DNA from: a virus
Virus record (IMG/VR): IMGVR_UViG_3300027754_000034
Location: 186,001-250,000 of that record
Reading direction: 5' to 3' (one strand)
Length of the DNA stretch: 64,000 nucleotides
A program made the translations under genes and the position numbers. Shown here piece by piece: positions 50,281 through 57,891 of this stretch. The notes under the pieces are model-generated. The model searched no databases. It saw only the letters and a list, made by a program, of their open reading frames with translations, and was not told where the DNA came from. Position 1 is the first letter of the stretch. Each line of letters begins with the position of its first letter.

Positions 50281-50982
50281 ATGCAAATTAATGATGACCT
50301 ACGTATTTCGAGTAATGGTGTAAAATTTATAACTAAGTGGGAGGGATTAAAACTTTCTAAATATTTATGTCCCGCTGGTAAATGGACTATTGGTGTGGGT
50401 CATGTTATACTTCCACATGAGAACATATCGGATACTATTACAAAGGAGCGGGCTGAATCAATTCTGCGTTCCGATTTAGTGAGATTTGAAAAAGCAATCA
50501 AGAAGTTTATAACTGTACGTCTAAATCAAAATCAATTTGATGCCCTGGTAAGTTTCATATTTAACACTGGTGAGGGTGGTATTAGAAATACTTCTGTACA
50601 ATCGACGGTAAATGAGCAGAAGTTTTCAGAAGTACCTGAAAAACTCCAGATGTGGAGTAAAATGAGACAAAATGGAAAGTTGGTGGTTAGTCAGGGACTT
50701 TTAAGACGAAGAATGAGTGAGTCAGAATTATTCATGCTTTCTGTTCCTGAACCACCTTCAATGATTTTTCATTTATGGACTAAAGAATCATTGAAGGTGG
50801 TTCAGGCGGTTCTCACCGAATTGAATTTCTATGATAAATCCATAGATGGAATATACGGTCCTGGTACTGCCATGGGTCTTAAGAAATACTGTATGTCAAT
50901 TAATTTTTTGGATGGTCAATATGATGACAATGGGATTGCTAAATCTTTATATGATTCGATCGTGATCAAGAATCTAGGTTAA
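50281..50982 (+). CDS. GH24 phage lysozyme (endolysin) with peptidoglycan-binding-like tail
   Basis: A 233-residue endolysin. The catalytic triad spacing of GH24 is intact: Glu21 (KWEGLKLSKY), Cys30 in the Asp/Cys position, Thr36 (KWTIGVGH). NQNQFDALVSFIFNTG and LLRRRMSESELF are family hallmarks. The C-terminal ~70 residues (SLKVVQAVLTELNFYDKSID, then GIYGPGTAMGLKKY) match a peptidoglycan-binding PGBD1-like domain. No signal peptide or SAR segment, so a holin is required to reach the wall. Confidence 0.92.
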   Translation: MQINDDLRISSNGVKFITKWEGLKLSKYLCPAGKWTIGVGHVILPHENISDTITKERAESILRSDLVRFEKAIKKFITVRLNQNQFDALVSFIFNTGEGGIRNTSVQSTVNEQKFSEVPEKLQMWSKMRQNGKLVVSQGLLRRRMSESELFMLSVPEPPSMIFHLWTKESLKVVQAVLTELNFYDKSIDGIYGPGTAMGLKKYCMSINFLDGQYDDNGIAKSLYDSIVIKNLG

Positions 50983-51236
50983 CCTACGATTCTGGCTTTA
51001 TGCGTTTTCTCCCTGGTCTTGCCTAAGTATTTATTGATATTATTTCTTAAATGTTCGAGGTTCTCATGTACAGGGTGAATAAATTCAATTATTTTCCCAT
51101 TCACATCAACATATAAAATATAATTAGGTAGTTCGATCTTATAATCAACTAGTTTATGCTCTGTAAAAGGGACCCAAGCGAATTCCTTCTTATCAACTAC
51201 TCCGCAAAGTTGGTATAGAGAGTCGTGTACTTTCAT
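50979..51236 (-). CDS. Hypothetical minus-strand protein
   Basis: An 85-residue protein convergent with the lysozyme gene, overlapping its stop by four bases. Beta-rich centre (NYILYVDVNGKIIEFIHPVH) and basic end. No family recognised. Confidence 0.6.
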   Translation of the reverse strand: MKVHDSLYQLCGVVDKKEFAWVPFTEHKLVDYKIELPNYILYVDVNGKIIEFIHPVHENLEHLRNNINKYLGKTREKTHKARIVG

Positions 51237-51280
51237 GGATTCGATTACCTTTAATTTTAAAAATTCGAGAATGGGGAGAG

Positions 51281-51328
51281 TCTAGACACCTAGAATTTTA
51301 TAAGATGTGATAATTCCAGACGTCTAGA
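51281..51328. terminator. Imperfect inverted repeat between minus-strand genes
   Basis: TCTAGAC (51,281) pairs with GTCTAGA (51,322), with an inner GAATT/AATTC pair, in the 96-base gap between two minus-strand genes. No clear T-run; it may be a weak terminator. Confidence 0.35.
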
Positions 51329-51332
51329 TAAG

Positions 51333-51908
51333 TTACATTACCAATTCAGAAATTTTCTCTATACTGGTATGATCGGGAATCGCTAATCCTCGTTCTAAGT
51401 AATTTTTGATTCCTTCTAATGAATATTCTATCTTATGATCATCATACCACTCTGGTTTTTTAGTGCCTTTATTCCACTTGGCAAATAATTTTTCTCCTTT
51501 ATAATAAGACCGATATGCTACGATTGTGCCTTCATTCCGGTATATAAGAGGCATTACTTGTGGTGGTTTAGTGAATGATGATTCTCCCCATTGAATTCTA
51601 CTCATGTCATTTGATACCCTGTTTAACACAGATAAGCAGGCATGTGTTTTATGGAATCTTTTCGTATACTCTCTTGATATTTCATAGGCATGGGTTAATA
51701 ACCAAGAAAAGTTCCCTTCAGATTTCACTGTCCACCTAGAGCATGGGTGATTTTTCATCAGCAATCTATAAGGCGGGTCTGTTAATTTAAATATGTGATA
51801 TGCATTAGAAAGCATTTGGGCTGATTCTAGCAGCATCTTTGGAATATGTTTATCACATAAATTCTGAGCTGCAATATTTGGATCAAAATCAGTAAAGAAT
51901 ACGTTCAT
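51333..51908 (-). CDS. Conserved phage protein of unknown function (His/Cys pattern)
   Basis: A 191-residue protein with a pattern I recall from many large phages: NVFFTDFDPNIAAQNLCDKH, KMLLESAQMLSNAYHIF, NHPCSRWTVKSEGNFSWLL and AYRSYYKGEKLFAKW near the end. Conserved His, Cys, Asp and Trp suggest an enzyme or a metal site, but no function is established to my knowledge. First of four consecutive minus-strand genes of the accessory island. Confidence 0.7.
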   Translation of the reverse strand: MNVFFTDFDPNIAAQNLCDKHIPKMLLESAQMLSNAYHIFKLTDPPYRLLMKNHPCSRWTVKSEGNFSWLLTHAYEISREYTKRFHKTHACLSVLNRVSNDMSRIQWGESSFTKPPQVMPLIYRNEGTIVAYRSYYKGEKLFAKWNKGTKKPEWYDDHKIEYSLEGIKNYLERGLAIPDHTSIEKISELVM

Positions 51909-51927
51909 TTAAAATATTACATTTTTG

Positions 51928-52464
51928 TTATCTTTTAACGTTTTTAGGAAGTTCCACTAGGTTCTTCCTCCTAAAGGGTAATACCCTATTCCCATCAATT
52001 TCTGTGGGATTTTCCAGTTCCTCCAATTTAGATTGTAAATCCATAGATAGTGTTCTATAATATATAATATATGATATTAATACTAATCCGAGAGATGTGA
52101 TAGCTGCTATCATTAATCGTTCATCTGTAATTCTCGGGAATAAATGTGGATGCTTTTCGGGATTTAATTCGTTTAATAGTCCCTTAGTTAATAGGATTCC
52201 CAACCCTATTCCGGATAAAGAATTGGTTAAAAACGAAATGGCCTTATTCAATGCTTTTTGATTCTTTGATGCAGCTTTCGGGATTGGAATTCCTTTATCA
52301 ACCAAACCTTTATATATTGTAGACGGAGAACTGGATAACTCTATGTTTTTTACGATAAATTCATCCAGTGTAGTAAGTGCTTTATCATTCAATGAATTTA
52401 ATAAATTATCTGCAATATTTTTTACATCAGAGTCATTAATATAGAGAGTCACTAACTTATCCAT
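51928..52464 (-). CDS. Predicted inner-membrane protein with two transmembrane helices
   Basis: A 178-residue protein: a helical cytoplasmic N-terminal half, then hydrophobic segments near residues 83-103 (AISFLTNSLSGIGLGILLTK) and 122-142 (MIAAITSLGLVLISYIIYY), and a basic C-terminal tail (PFRRKNLVELPKNVKR). No signal peptide. It sits between the SOD-like gene and the conserved gene downstream, in the same minus-strand run. Role unknown. Confidence 0.65.
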   Translation of the reverse strand: MDKLVTLYINDSDVKNIADNLLNSLNDKALTTLDEFIVKNIELSSSPSTIYKGLVDKGIPIPKAASKNQKALNKAISFLTNSLSGIGLGILLTKGLLNELNPEKHPHLFPRITDERLMIAAITSLGLVLISYIIYYRTLSMDLQSKLEELENPTEIDGNRVLPFRRKNLVELPKNVKR

Positions 52465-52491
52465 AATCGAATTAATTATTACAAGGTTATT

Positions 52492-53049
52492 TCATGAGAA
52501 TCTACTTGACACCATTCCCCAATCTATATATGGTTTTAAGGCAGTTAAATAACCATTCTTGTCGGTTCCCCAATCCATCCAGTATGCATGTTCCCAAACA
52601 TCAATGACACACAAAGGATTATATCCAAATGCTGCTCCTTCATCATGAGAATTCATGGCGAAAATGCGGAGATTTTTCGAGCCTGGATCTTGTGCTAAAA
52701 CGGCCCATCCCCGACAAGATAGACCCGTCGATTTCATTTGTTCATACAAATTATCCAGAGACCCCCAATGTTCTAGTACATGTTCTACAAACGCACTTTC
52801 GGGCGGTTTTGGTTCCAGAGACAGATTGCTAAAATAAAGAGAATGGAGGTCTGCTCCTCCTACAGCATATCCATGATTACGCAATGACTTGGCTATGTTC
52901 CCGTCTAGGGCATTTTTATTTAGTGAATGTATTGATTTTAGCTCTAAATCTGCTTTCTCAAGCATCTTAATGTAACCATCAAATAACTTTAAATGTTCGC
53001 TTAAAGCTCTCGAAGATGTGGCTCCCGGAAGTTCCGAATATCCTATCAT
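52492..53049 (-). CDS. Fe/Mn superoxide dismutase
   Basis: A 185-residue protein with the Fe/Mn-SOD layout and all four metal ligands: His19 (SEHLKLFDGYIKM), His69 (ADLHSLYFSNL), Asp150 and His154 (VIDVWEHAYWMDWG). The second-domain pattern (CRGWAVLAQDPGSKNLRIFA, then INWxxVxxRF-like YIDWGMVSSRF) is also present. It converts superoxide to peroxide and oxygen. No signal peptide, so it is cytoplasmic. Encoded with a membrane protein and a peptidoglycan glycosyltransferase, it looks like host-derived metabolic cargo that could protect the infected cell or a B12/iron enzyme during replication. Confidence 0.85.
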   Translation of the reverse strand: MIGYSELPGATSSRALSEHLKLFDGYIKMLEKADLELKSIHSLNKNALDGNIAKSLRNHGYAVGGADLHSLYFSNLSLEPKPPESAFVEHVLEHWGSLDNLYEQMKSTGLSCRGWAVLAQDPGSKNLRIFAMNSHDEGAAFGYNPLCVIDVWEHAYWMDWGTDKNGYLTALKPYIDWGMVSSRFS

Positions 53050-53072
53050 ATATTTATTGCATCATTAACCGT

Positions 53073-54989
53073 TCATTCTTGTAGTTCTGGATTTGGTACT
53101 TCAGGTTCATCGATTAAATCGGGTTCTGATTGGCCTATTACTACCCATTCATTCAACCCGTTTTTTTCTTCTTCCTCTGTGATGAATTTTAACTTTTTCA
53201 GATTATTCATTACTAAATGGATGAACTTCATTTTAGAATCGGTGACTCTTCCGATTTTATCCCATGATACTGATTTAGGATTTGGAAGCAAAGAAGCCAG
53301 AAGTATGCATTGCGTGAGAGATAAACTGGCCGGGTTCGTATTGAAATATTTCTTGGCTGCGTTCCCGATTCCATATTCACCGGGAGAAAACTCTACTATG
53401 TTTAGATATGTTTCCATAATTTCGTTCTTGGATAATATCTGTTCCAAATGAACAGTAAAAAATGCCTCTTGAATTTTACGTGCCATGGTTTTCTTTCTAT
53501 TCAGCCACAAGTTTTTCGCAGTCTGCATTGAAATCGTGCTACCTCCTCTAATGAATTTATGGGCTTTGATATTTTCAACCATTGAATTCTCGATTGCATT
53601 AATCAGTATGCCTTTATGCTTCATGAATGCTGAATCCTCGGTTCCCATAACAGAAATCGGCATATATTGTGAAATGTTAGAAAGACTAACCCAGTTTGGT
53701 GTTTGTGGACCTGTGACTTCTTCTATTTCTTCTCCTTTACTGTTTATTACTATTCGAGAATACTTGGACATTAGTACATTTCGTGAGTATTTTTTGGGAG
53801 AGCTCACCGAATGGCAGTTATGATTTAGTTTTATACTAACTTGGGGATTTTTGGTTAGTAACGATGTACTGCCAGATATTTGTCCAGCGAATATGAATTC
53901 ATCTAAATTGTCCTTCATGCTGTCTGGCAAGGCTTCTATCAGTGCTTGACATTCGGTTGTATCAAGCACTGTTTTGATTTCAAGGTCTTCACCATTCTTC
54001 TTTAGAATTCCGGAAATGTGGACTTCCCCAATCTTTAGATCGTAATCAAAAGTATCATCTATTTTAGATAGAAATATTTCAACACCGCGTATTTTTATAT
54101 TTGACTTACTTAACTTCTCATTAGACCCATAGATGTAGCTAGATTTAAGAAACATCTTATTGTTCTTTATTTCTATGTTAACGCCTTCCATGTTCGTAAT
54201 TTCTTCTTGATGCTGACTGATTTGAATTGATTCGCAATTCATTGTATGCGACTTATAGTCGCCACTGATGGCATTTATGGAATAACTGTTATATTTAGCT
54301 TTAATCGATTTAAAAGAAAAAGATGGTACTGATTCTAACTGGTTATATATTTTGAGAATGTAGGACTCCATATCTGCTTCCTTTTTATTTTTAGAGTCTC
54401 GGGGTTCGATCTTCCTATCATCCTGATGCTTCAGCTCAAATGATATGTTTCCTAGTGATATCCTTCCGTCTTCATATGCTCCTTTGTCTATTGTAAACGC
54501 ATTATCTCCCTTTACCAAAGACGCATTTGTAAATTTCACATATTTCTCTCCATTCATGTATGATGCCTCTGCAATATCTAACCTAACGTCATACCCGTGG
54601 GATTTAATGTTGGTTCTAATATTATTTAGGTGTAATTCATAAACGCTTCTATGGCTGTCGTATGAATTCTTATTATCCTGGATATGTGTATAGTTTACAT
54701 ACCCATCATTTGCTTTTATTATGTACTGTTCCGGATATACGTAATTAATGTTCAGTGACCGGAAGTTTATGTCTTGGTTTTCCTTAAATATGTGTACCTC
54801 ATGACAGTCAGCACCCATCCACCTCATGCTGCATTCTTGTACTTGAACTGAGTACCCTTTAGATTCTAACTTTTCTATAATTTTGTTTTTTACATATGTT
54901 GGTAAGTATGTAATCGTTGCTGAAAGAATCAAAAATACCATAAAGGAGATTTTGAATTTTAGGTTTTTTATAATTGGAAAAGCATTCAT
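53073..54989 (-). CDS. Peptidoglycan glycosyltransferase (GT51) with long AsmA-like N-terminus
   Basis: 638 residues from ATG 54,989; an in-frame upstream ATG (55,109) is rejected because it would run through the divergent gene. An N-terminal membrane anchor (ISFMVFLILSATITYLPTYV) is followed by ~370 residues of beta-rich, AsmA-like periplasmic sequence. The C-terminal ~220 residues are a GT51 domain: MGTEDSAFMKHKGI (catalytic Glu), RGGSTISMQTAKNLWL, RKIQEAFFTVHLEQ, KNEIMETYLNIVEFSPGEYG and AAKKYF. It polymerises lipid II into glycan strands. There is no transpeptidase domain, so no cross-linking activity is expected. Confidence 0.88.
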   Translation of the reverse strand: MNAFPIIKNLKFKISFMVFLILSATITYLPTYVKNKIIEKLESKGYSVQVQECSMRWMGADCHEVHIFKENQDINFRSLNINYVYPEQYIIKANDGYVNYTHIQDNKNSYDSHRSVYELHLNNIRTNIKSHGYDVRLDIAEASYMNGEKYVKFTNASLVKGDNAFTIDKGAYEDGRISLGNISFELKHQDDRKIEPRDSKNKKEADMESYILKIYNQLESVPSFSFKSIKAKYNSYSINAISGDYKSHTMNCESIQISQHQEEITNMEGVNIEIKNNKMFLKSSYIYGSNEKLSKSNIKIRGVEIFLSKIDDTFDYDLKIGEVHISGILKKNGEDLEIKTVLDTTECQALIEALPDSMKDNLDEFIFAGQISGSTSLLTKNPQVSIKLNHNCHSVSSPKKYSRNVLMSKYSRIVINSKGEEIEEVTGPQTPNWVSLSNISQYMPISVMGTEDSAFMKHKGILINAIENSMVENIKAHKFIRGGSTISMQTAKNLWLNRKKTMARKIQEAFFTVHLEQILSKNEIMETYLNIVEFSPGEYGIGNAAKKYFNTNPASLSLTQCILLASLLPNPKSVSWDKIGRVTDSKMKFIHLVMNNLKKLKFITEEEEKNGLNEWVVIGQSEPDLIDEPEVPNPELQE

Positions 54990-55016
54990 GTCGTAGTGTT
55001 TTCTGGAGGTTTTGAA

Positions 55017-56003
55017 ATGAGCACTATGTCTTGGAAACGGGGAAATTACATCAAATTCTTTGCTAAGATGAAAATCCGGGTGGGTGGCGGGACCCCGATA
55101 GATATTCAAAGTGGTGATGAATTTGATTATGATGGTTCGATTTTAAGGTACTCAGGTATGGATATCCCATCACCTCAATTAAGAGGGGCAGTAGAAAACG
55201 GTTGGGTAGTACCCGCCAGTTTAGAAGAATCTGGTGACAGGATAGATACCATACGACCCAATCGTAACATAGCAAAAGCCCAAACTGTAAACAAGGACTT
55301 GAGCCGCGTTCAGCGAGCGTCTGGTGCACAATTAACCACTACTACTTTAGACGAAGATGAGGTTCTCAAAGTAGAAGATAGAGGATCCTCCAATAAAAAG
55401 AATCCTAAAGTATTGGTAGGTACAGATAACCGTAAATCCAGGGGAATGGCCGTGTCTAGTGATACGACTGATGCTCAGGAAGCTGTATCAATTGGCAGGG
55501 TTCGCACTAGTGCCAAGGCTGTTTTTAATGACGTTTCGCGTCCTGACTCAATAAAAATAATGCAAGAATTGGAAAATATGAGCGGCGTTAAAGCCGACTT
55601 ATTTAAAGATTCGGTAATTCAAAGAGAAGGGATTACCATTACCACCAATTTAGGTAAAATGAACTCTGTTAGAGAAGCTGATGATGAATCTGGGACAGTG
55701 ATTGCTCAGGTCAGAAATTCTTCCAAGGGATCTTTTGAAGGCATTTCTGTTAAGGACACTAGTGGTATTAGGAATAAGAAGCCCGGCGCTCCTAAGATTT
55801 CTGACCCTCGCTTAAGGGTAGCTCGCGCCATTGATCCTAGCTTCCCCATGGATTGGGCTTTTACTGGTAAGCTCGCTGAACGTTTAGAAAACATTAAGCG
55901 TCATGGGGCTACCGCAGAATTTTTGGAAGCTCTGTATGCGGCAGAGGGTGATCAGATGAGAAAGACGTTGGTCAAGGAATTCCCTGATCAATTTGAAGGA
56001 TGA
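55017..56003 (+). CDS. Hypothetical virion-block protein
   Basis: 328 residues from ATG 55,017, with GGAGG eight bases upstream (in-frame GTG 54,996 rejected). The N-terminal ~70 residues form a compact beta domain (YIKFFAKMKIRVGGGTPIDI, then GDEFDYDGSILRYSG). The centre is flexible, and the C-terminus is helical (RLENIKRHGATAEFLEALYA). Similar small beta N-termini occur in large-phage structural proteins, but I cannot assign a role. Ends at a hairpin terminator. Confidence 0.72.
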   Translation: MSTMSWKRGNYIKFFAKMKIRVGGGTPIDIQSGDEFDYDGSILRYSGMDIPSPQLRGAVENGWVVPASLEESGDRIDTIRPNRNIAKAQTVNKDLSRVQRASGAQLTTTTLDEDEVLKVEDRGSSNKKNPKVLVGTDNRKSRGMAVSSDTTDAQEAVSIGRVRTSAKAVFNDVSRPDSIKIMQELENMSGVKADLFKDSVIQREGITITTNLGKMNSVREADDESGTVIAQVRNSSKGSFEGISVKDTSGIRNKKPGAPKISDPRLRVARAIDPSFPMDWAFTGKLAERLENIKRHGATAEFLEALYAAEGDQMRKTLVKEFPDQFEG

Positions 56004-56016
56004 CTTGACTTGATCG

Positions 56017-56066
56017 AATAAGAATCATGGAGAAGCCCTTAATGGTTACTCCCTGATTCTTATTTG
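56017..56066 (+). terminator. Hairpin terminator
   Basis: AATAAGAATCA pairs with TGATTCTTATT, with an inner GGAG/CTCC extension, directly after the preceding gene. A short T-rich run follows the right arm. Confidence 0.7.
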
Positions 56067-56091
56067 AGGTTATAATTAGAAATATTAATAT

Positions 56092-56421
56092 ATGTCGGCT
56101 ACTATTTACATACAAGAAGAATTGTCTGACGCTAGATTACGTTGTAATGAGTTAAAAAATTATATAGTTAAAGTATTTGACTTAGTTAATGCAAGCGAAA
56201 AGAAGGATCACTTCTACGCAGTAGCTGGCGATTTGATAGAGTCAATACCGAGTACACTTTTGAAATTAGAAAAATCTCTAGACGCCACAGCATTAGCAGT
56301 TAATAAGATAGATTATGAAGAGCTGCGCATGACTCTGCGCCCTGAGAAAGTAGATGAATTAGAAAGAGTACTTGAGGATGTAAGATTGAGAATTCCTCGA
56401 AGGACTGGCCGATTATTTTGA
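56092..56421 (+). CDS. Hypothetical helical protein
   Basis: A 109-residue helical protein (IYIQEELSDARLRCNELKNY) rich in Leu, Glu and Arg, ending basic (RIPRRTGRLF). No recognised motif. The homing endonuclease gene begins two bases after its stop, so the mobile gene is inserted just behind it. Confidence 0.65.
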   Translation: MSATIYIQEELSDARLRCNELKNYIVKVFDLVNASEKKDHFYAVAGDLIESIPSTLLKLEKSLDATALAVNKIDYEELRMTLRPEKVDELERVLEDVRLRIPRRTGRLF

Positions 56422-56422
56422 A

Positions 56423-57853
56423 ATGAATGGAGAAAAACTAGCTAAATATTTAGCTACGTTAGAGCCTGGGTATACGAATAAATCCAGAATAACTTATACT
56501 TGTGAGATGTGTGGTATTCAAAATCACATTATTTTAAAATGCTTTAAAGAAAAAATATCTAAGGGCTCGTTATATTGTAAGAAGTGTTCACTGAAGCAGA
56601 AATGGCAAGATGAAGAATATCGATCTAAAATAAAGAAAAGTCAAGAAATAATATGGAATGAAACTGATACGAAAAATAAAATATCGGAAAAAAGCAAGAA
56701 ATTGTGGCAAGATCCCGAATACAAATCTGCTCAGTTAAAAATTCACTCCGACCCCGAATATCTAAAATCAGCTAGAGAACATTCAATAGACAATTGGAAG
56801 AGTGTAGAATTCAGAGAAAACCAACTGAAAACTCGAAATACTCCTGATTTTAAAGCAAAACAGTCACAATCAATGCGTGATTTATGGAATTCTAACAAAT
56901 ATGTAGAAAAAACCCTTCTGTCCTTATCAAAAAAATTCAGTAGTGACTTTAAATCATCGTTAGAGATCATAACATCTAATATTTTAACTGCTCTTAGTAT
57001 TTCATATAAAGAGCAGTATGTAGTAGGACCCTATATTTTTGATTTTTATCTTCCCGATTTTAAAGTATATATTGAATGTCAAGGAGAGTATTGGCATTCA
57101 TTAGAATCTGCTGTTAAGCGTGATGCGAGTAAATCTACTTATCTAAGGAAGGCTCATTCTGATAGTAAGTTTTTGTACTTAAATGAGGTAGATTTCTGCA
57201 ATCCTACTTTAATCAAGCAAAAAATTATTAGTATTTGTGGTTCGACTGCCATAACACAGGTTAAGTCGTTCGAATTAAAAAGTGTAGATATTAAGTTAAT
57301 TAAAAAGGATGATCGGGATTTTAATTTAGCACATAACTTGTTAACTAGTTTTCATTATGCGGGTTTTGGTAGAGCTGCTAAGGTAATATTTGGAGCATAT
57401 AAGGATAAGGAGCTCATAGCCGTATGTAAGTTTTCACCGCCAATAAGACAGGAAGTGGCCACCTCTTTAGGCATTAGTCCTAAAAATATGCTTGAGCTTG
57501 ATAGGTTCTGTATAAAACCAGATAGGCAAATAAAGAATTTTGCTAGTTGGTTTTTATCGAGAGCAGCTAAACTCATTTTTAGTATAGATTCTTCAAAATC
57601 TCACTTGGTGTCTTTTGCTGATAGCACTTACAATCACTTAGGAACTATTTATAAAGCAGCCAATTGGGCGTATGTTGGTGTTGTTTCCCCTGATTATTAC
57701 TACGTTAATGGTCAGGGCTGGATATTACACAAAAAGACATTATATAATCAAGCTGTAAGAAATAAAATGAGGGAGTCTGATTATGCTGAAAAGCATCATT
57801 ATGTAAAAATATACGGAAAAGAAAAATATAAATTTATTCTTGCTAAGTCTTGA
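56423..57853 (+). CDS. Homing-type endonuclease: NUMOD3-like repeats + VSR-like nuclease + acetyltransferase-like C-terminus
   Basis: An intact 476-residue protein. It starts with a zinc knuckle (YTCEMCGIQNHIILKC, then CKKC). Residues ~60-160 are Trp/Asp/Pro-punctuated helical repeats like NUMOD3 DNA-binding modules (SEKSKKLWQDPEYKSAQLK). The VSR-like core follows (YKEQYVVGPYIFDFYLPDF, then KVYIECQGEYWHS). The C-terminal ~190 residues are shared with 45,051-45,893 (FHYAGFGRAAKVIFGAYKD; ELDRFCIKP; FASWFLSRAAKLIF; VSFADSTYNHLGTIYKAANW). It is a free-standing mobile gene and the reference for reading the broken copy. Confidence 0.85.
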   Translation: MNGEKLAKYLATLEPGYTNKSRITYTCEMCGIQNHIILKCFKEKISKGSLYCKKCSLKQKWQDEEYRSKIKKSQEIIWNETDTKNKISEKSKKLWQDPEYKSAQLKIHSDPEYLKSAREHSIDNWKSVEFRENQLKTRNTPDFKAKQSQSMRDLWNSNKYVEKTLLSLSKKFSSDFKSSLEIITSNILTALSISYKEQYVVGPYIFDFYLPDFKVYIECQGEYWHSLESAVKRDASKSTYLRKAHSDSKFLYLNEVDFCNPTLIKQKIISICGSTAITQVKSFELKSVDIKLIKKDDRDFNLAHNLLTSFHYAGFGRAAKVIFGAYKDKELIAVCKFSPPIRQEVATSLGISPKNMLELDRFCIKPDRQIKNFASWFLSRAAKLIFSIDSSKSHLVSFADSTYNHLGTIYKAANWAYVGVVSPDYYYVNGQGWILHKKTLYNQAVRNKMRESDYAEKHHYVKIYGKEKYKFILAKS

Positions 57854-57891
57854 CATTGTTATTTAGCTTTTGATTATAATATGGTTTTGTA

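Noticed and set aside
52629-52837. Plus-strand frames opposite the superoxide dismutase gene
   Set aside because: The minus-strand frame contains all four SOD ligands; the plus frames are shadows.
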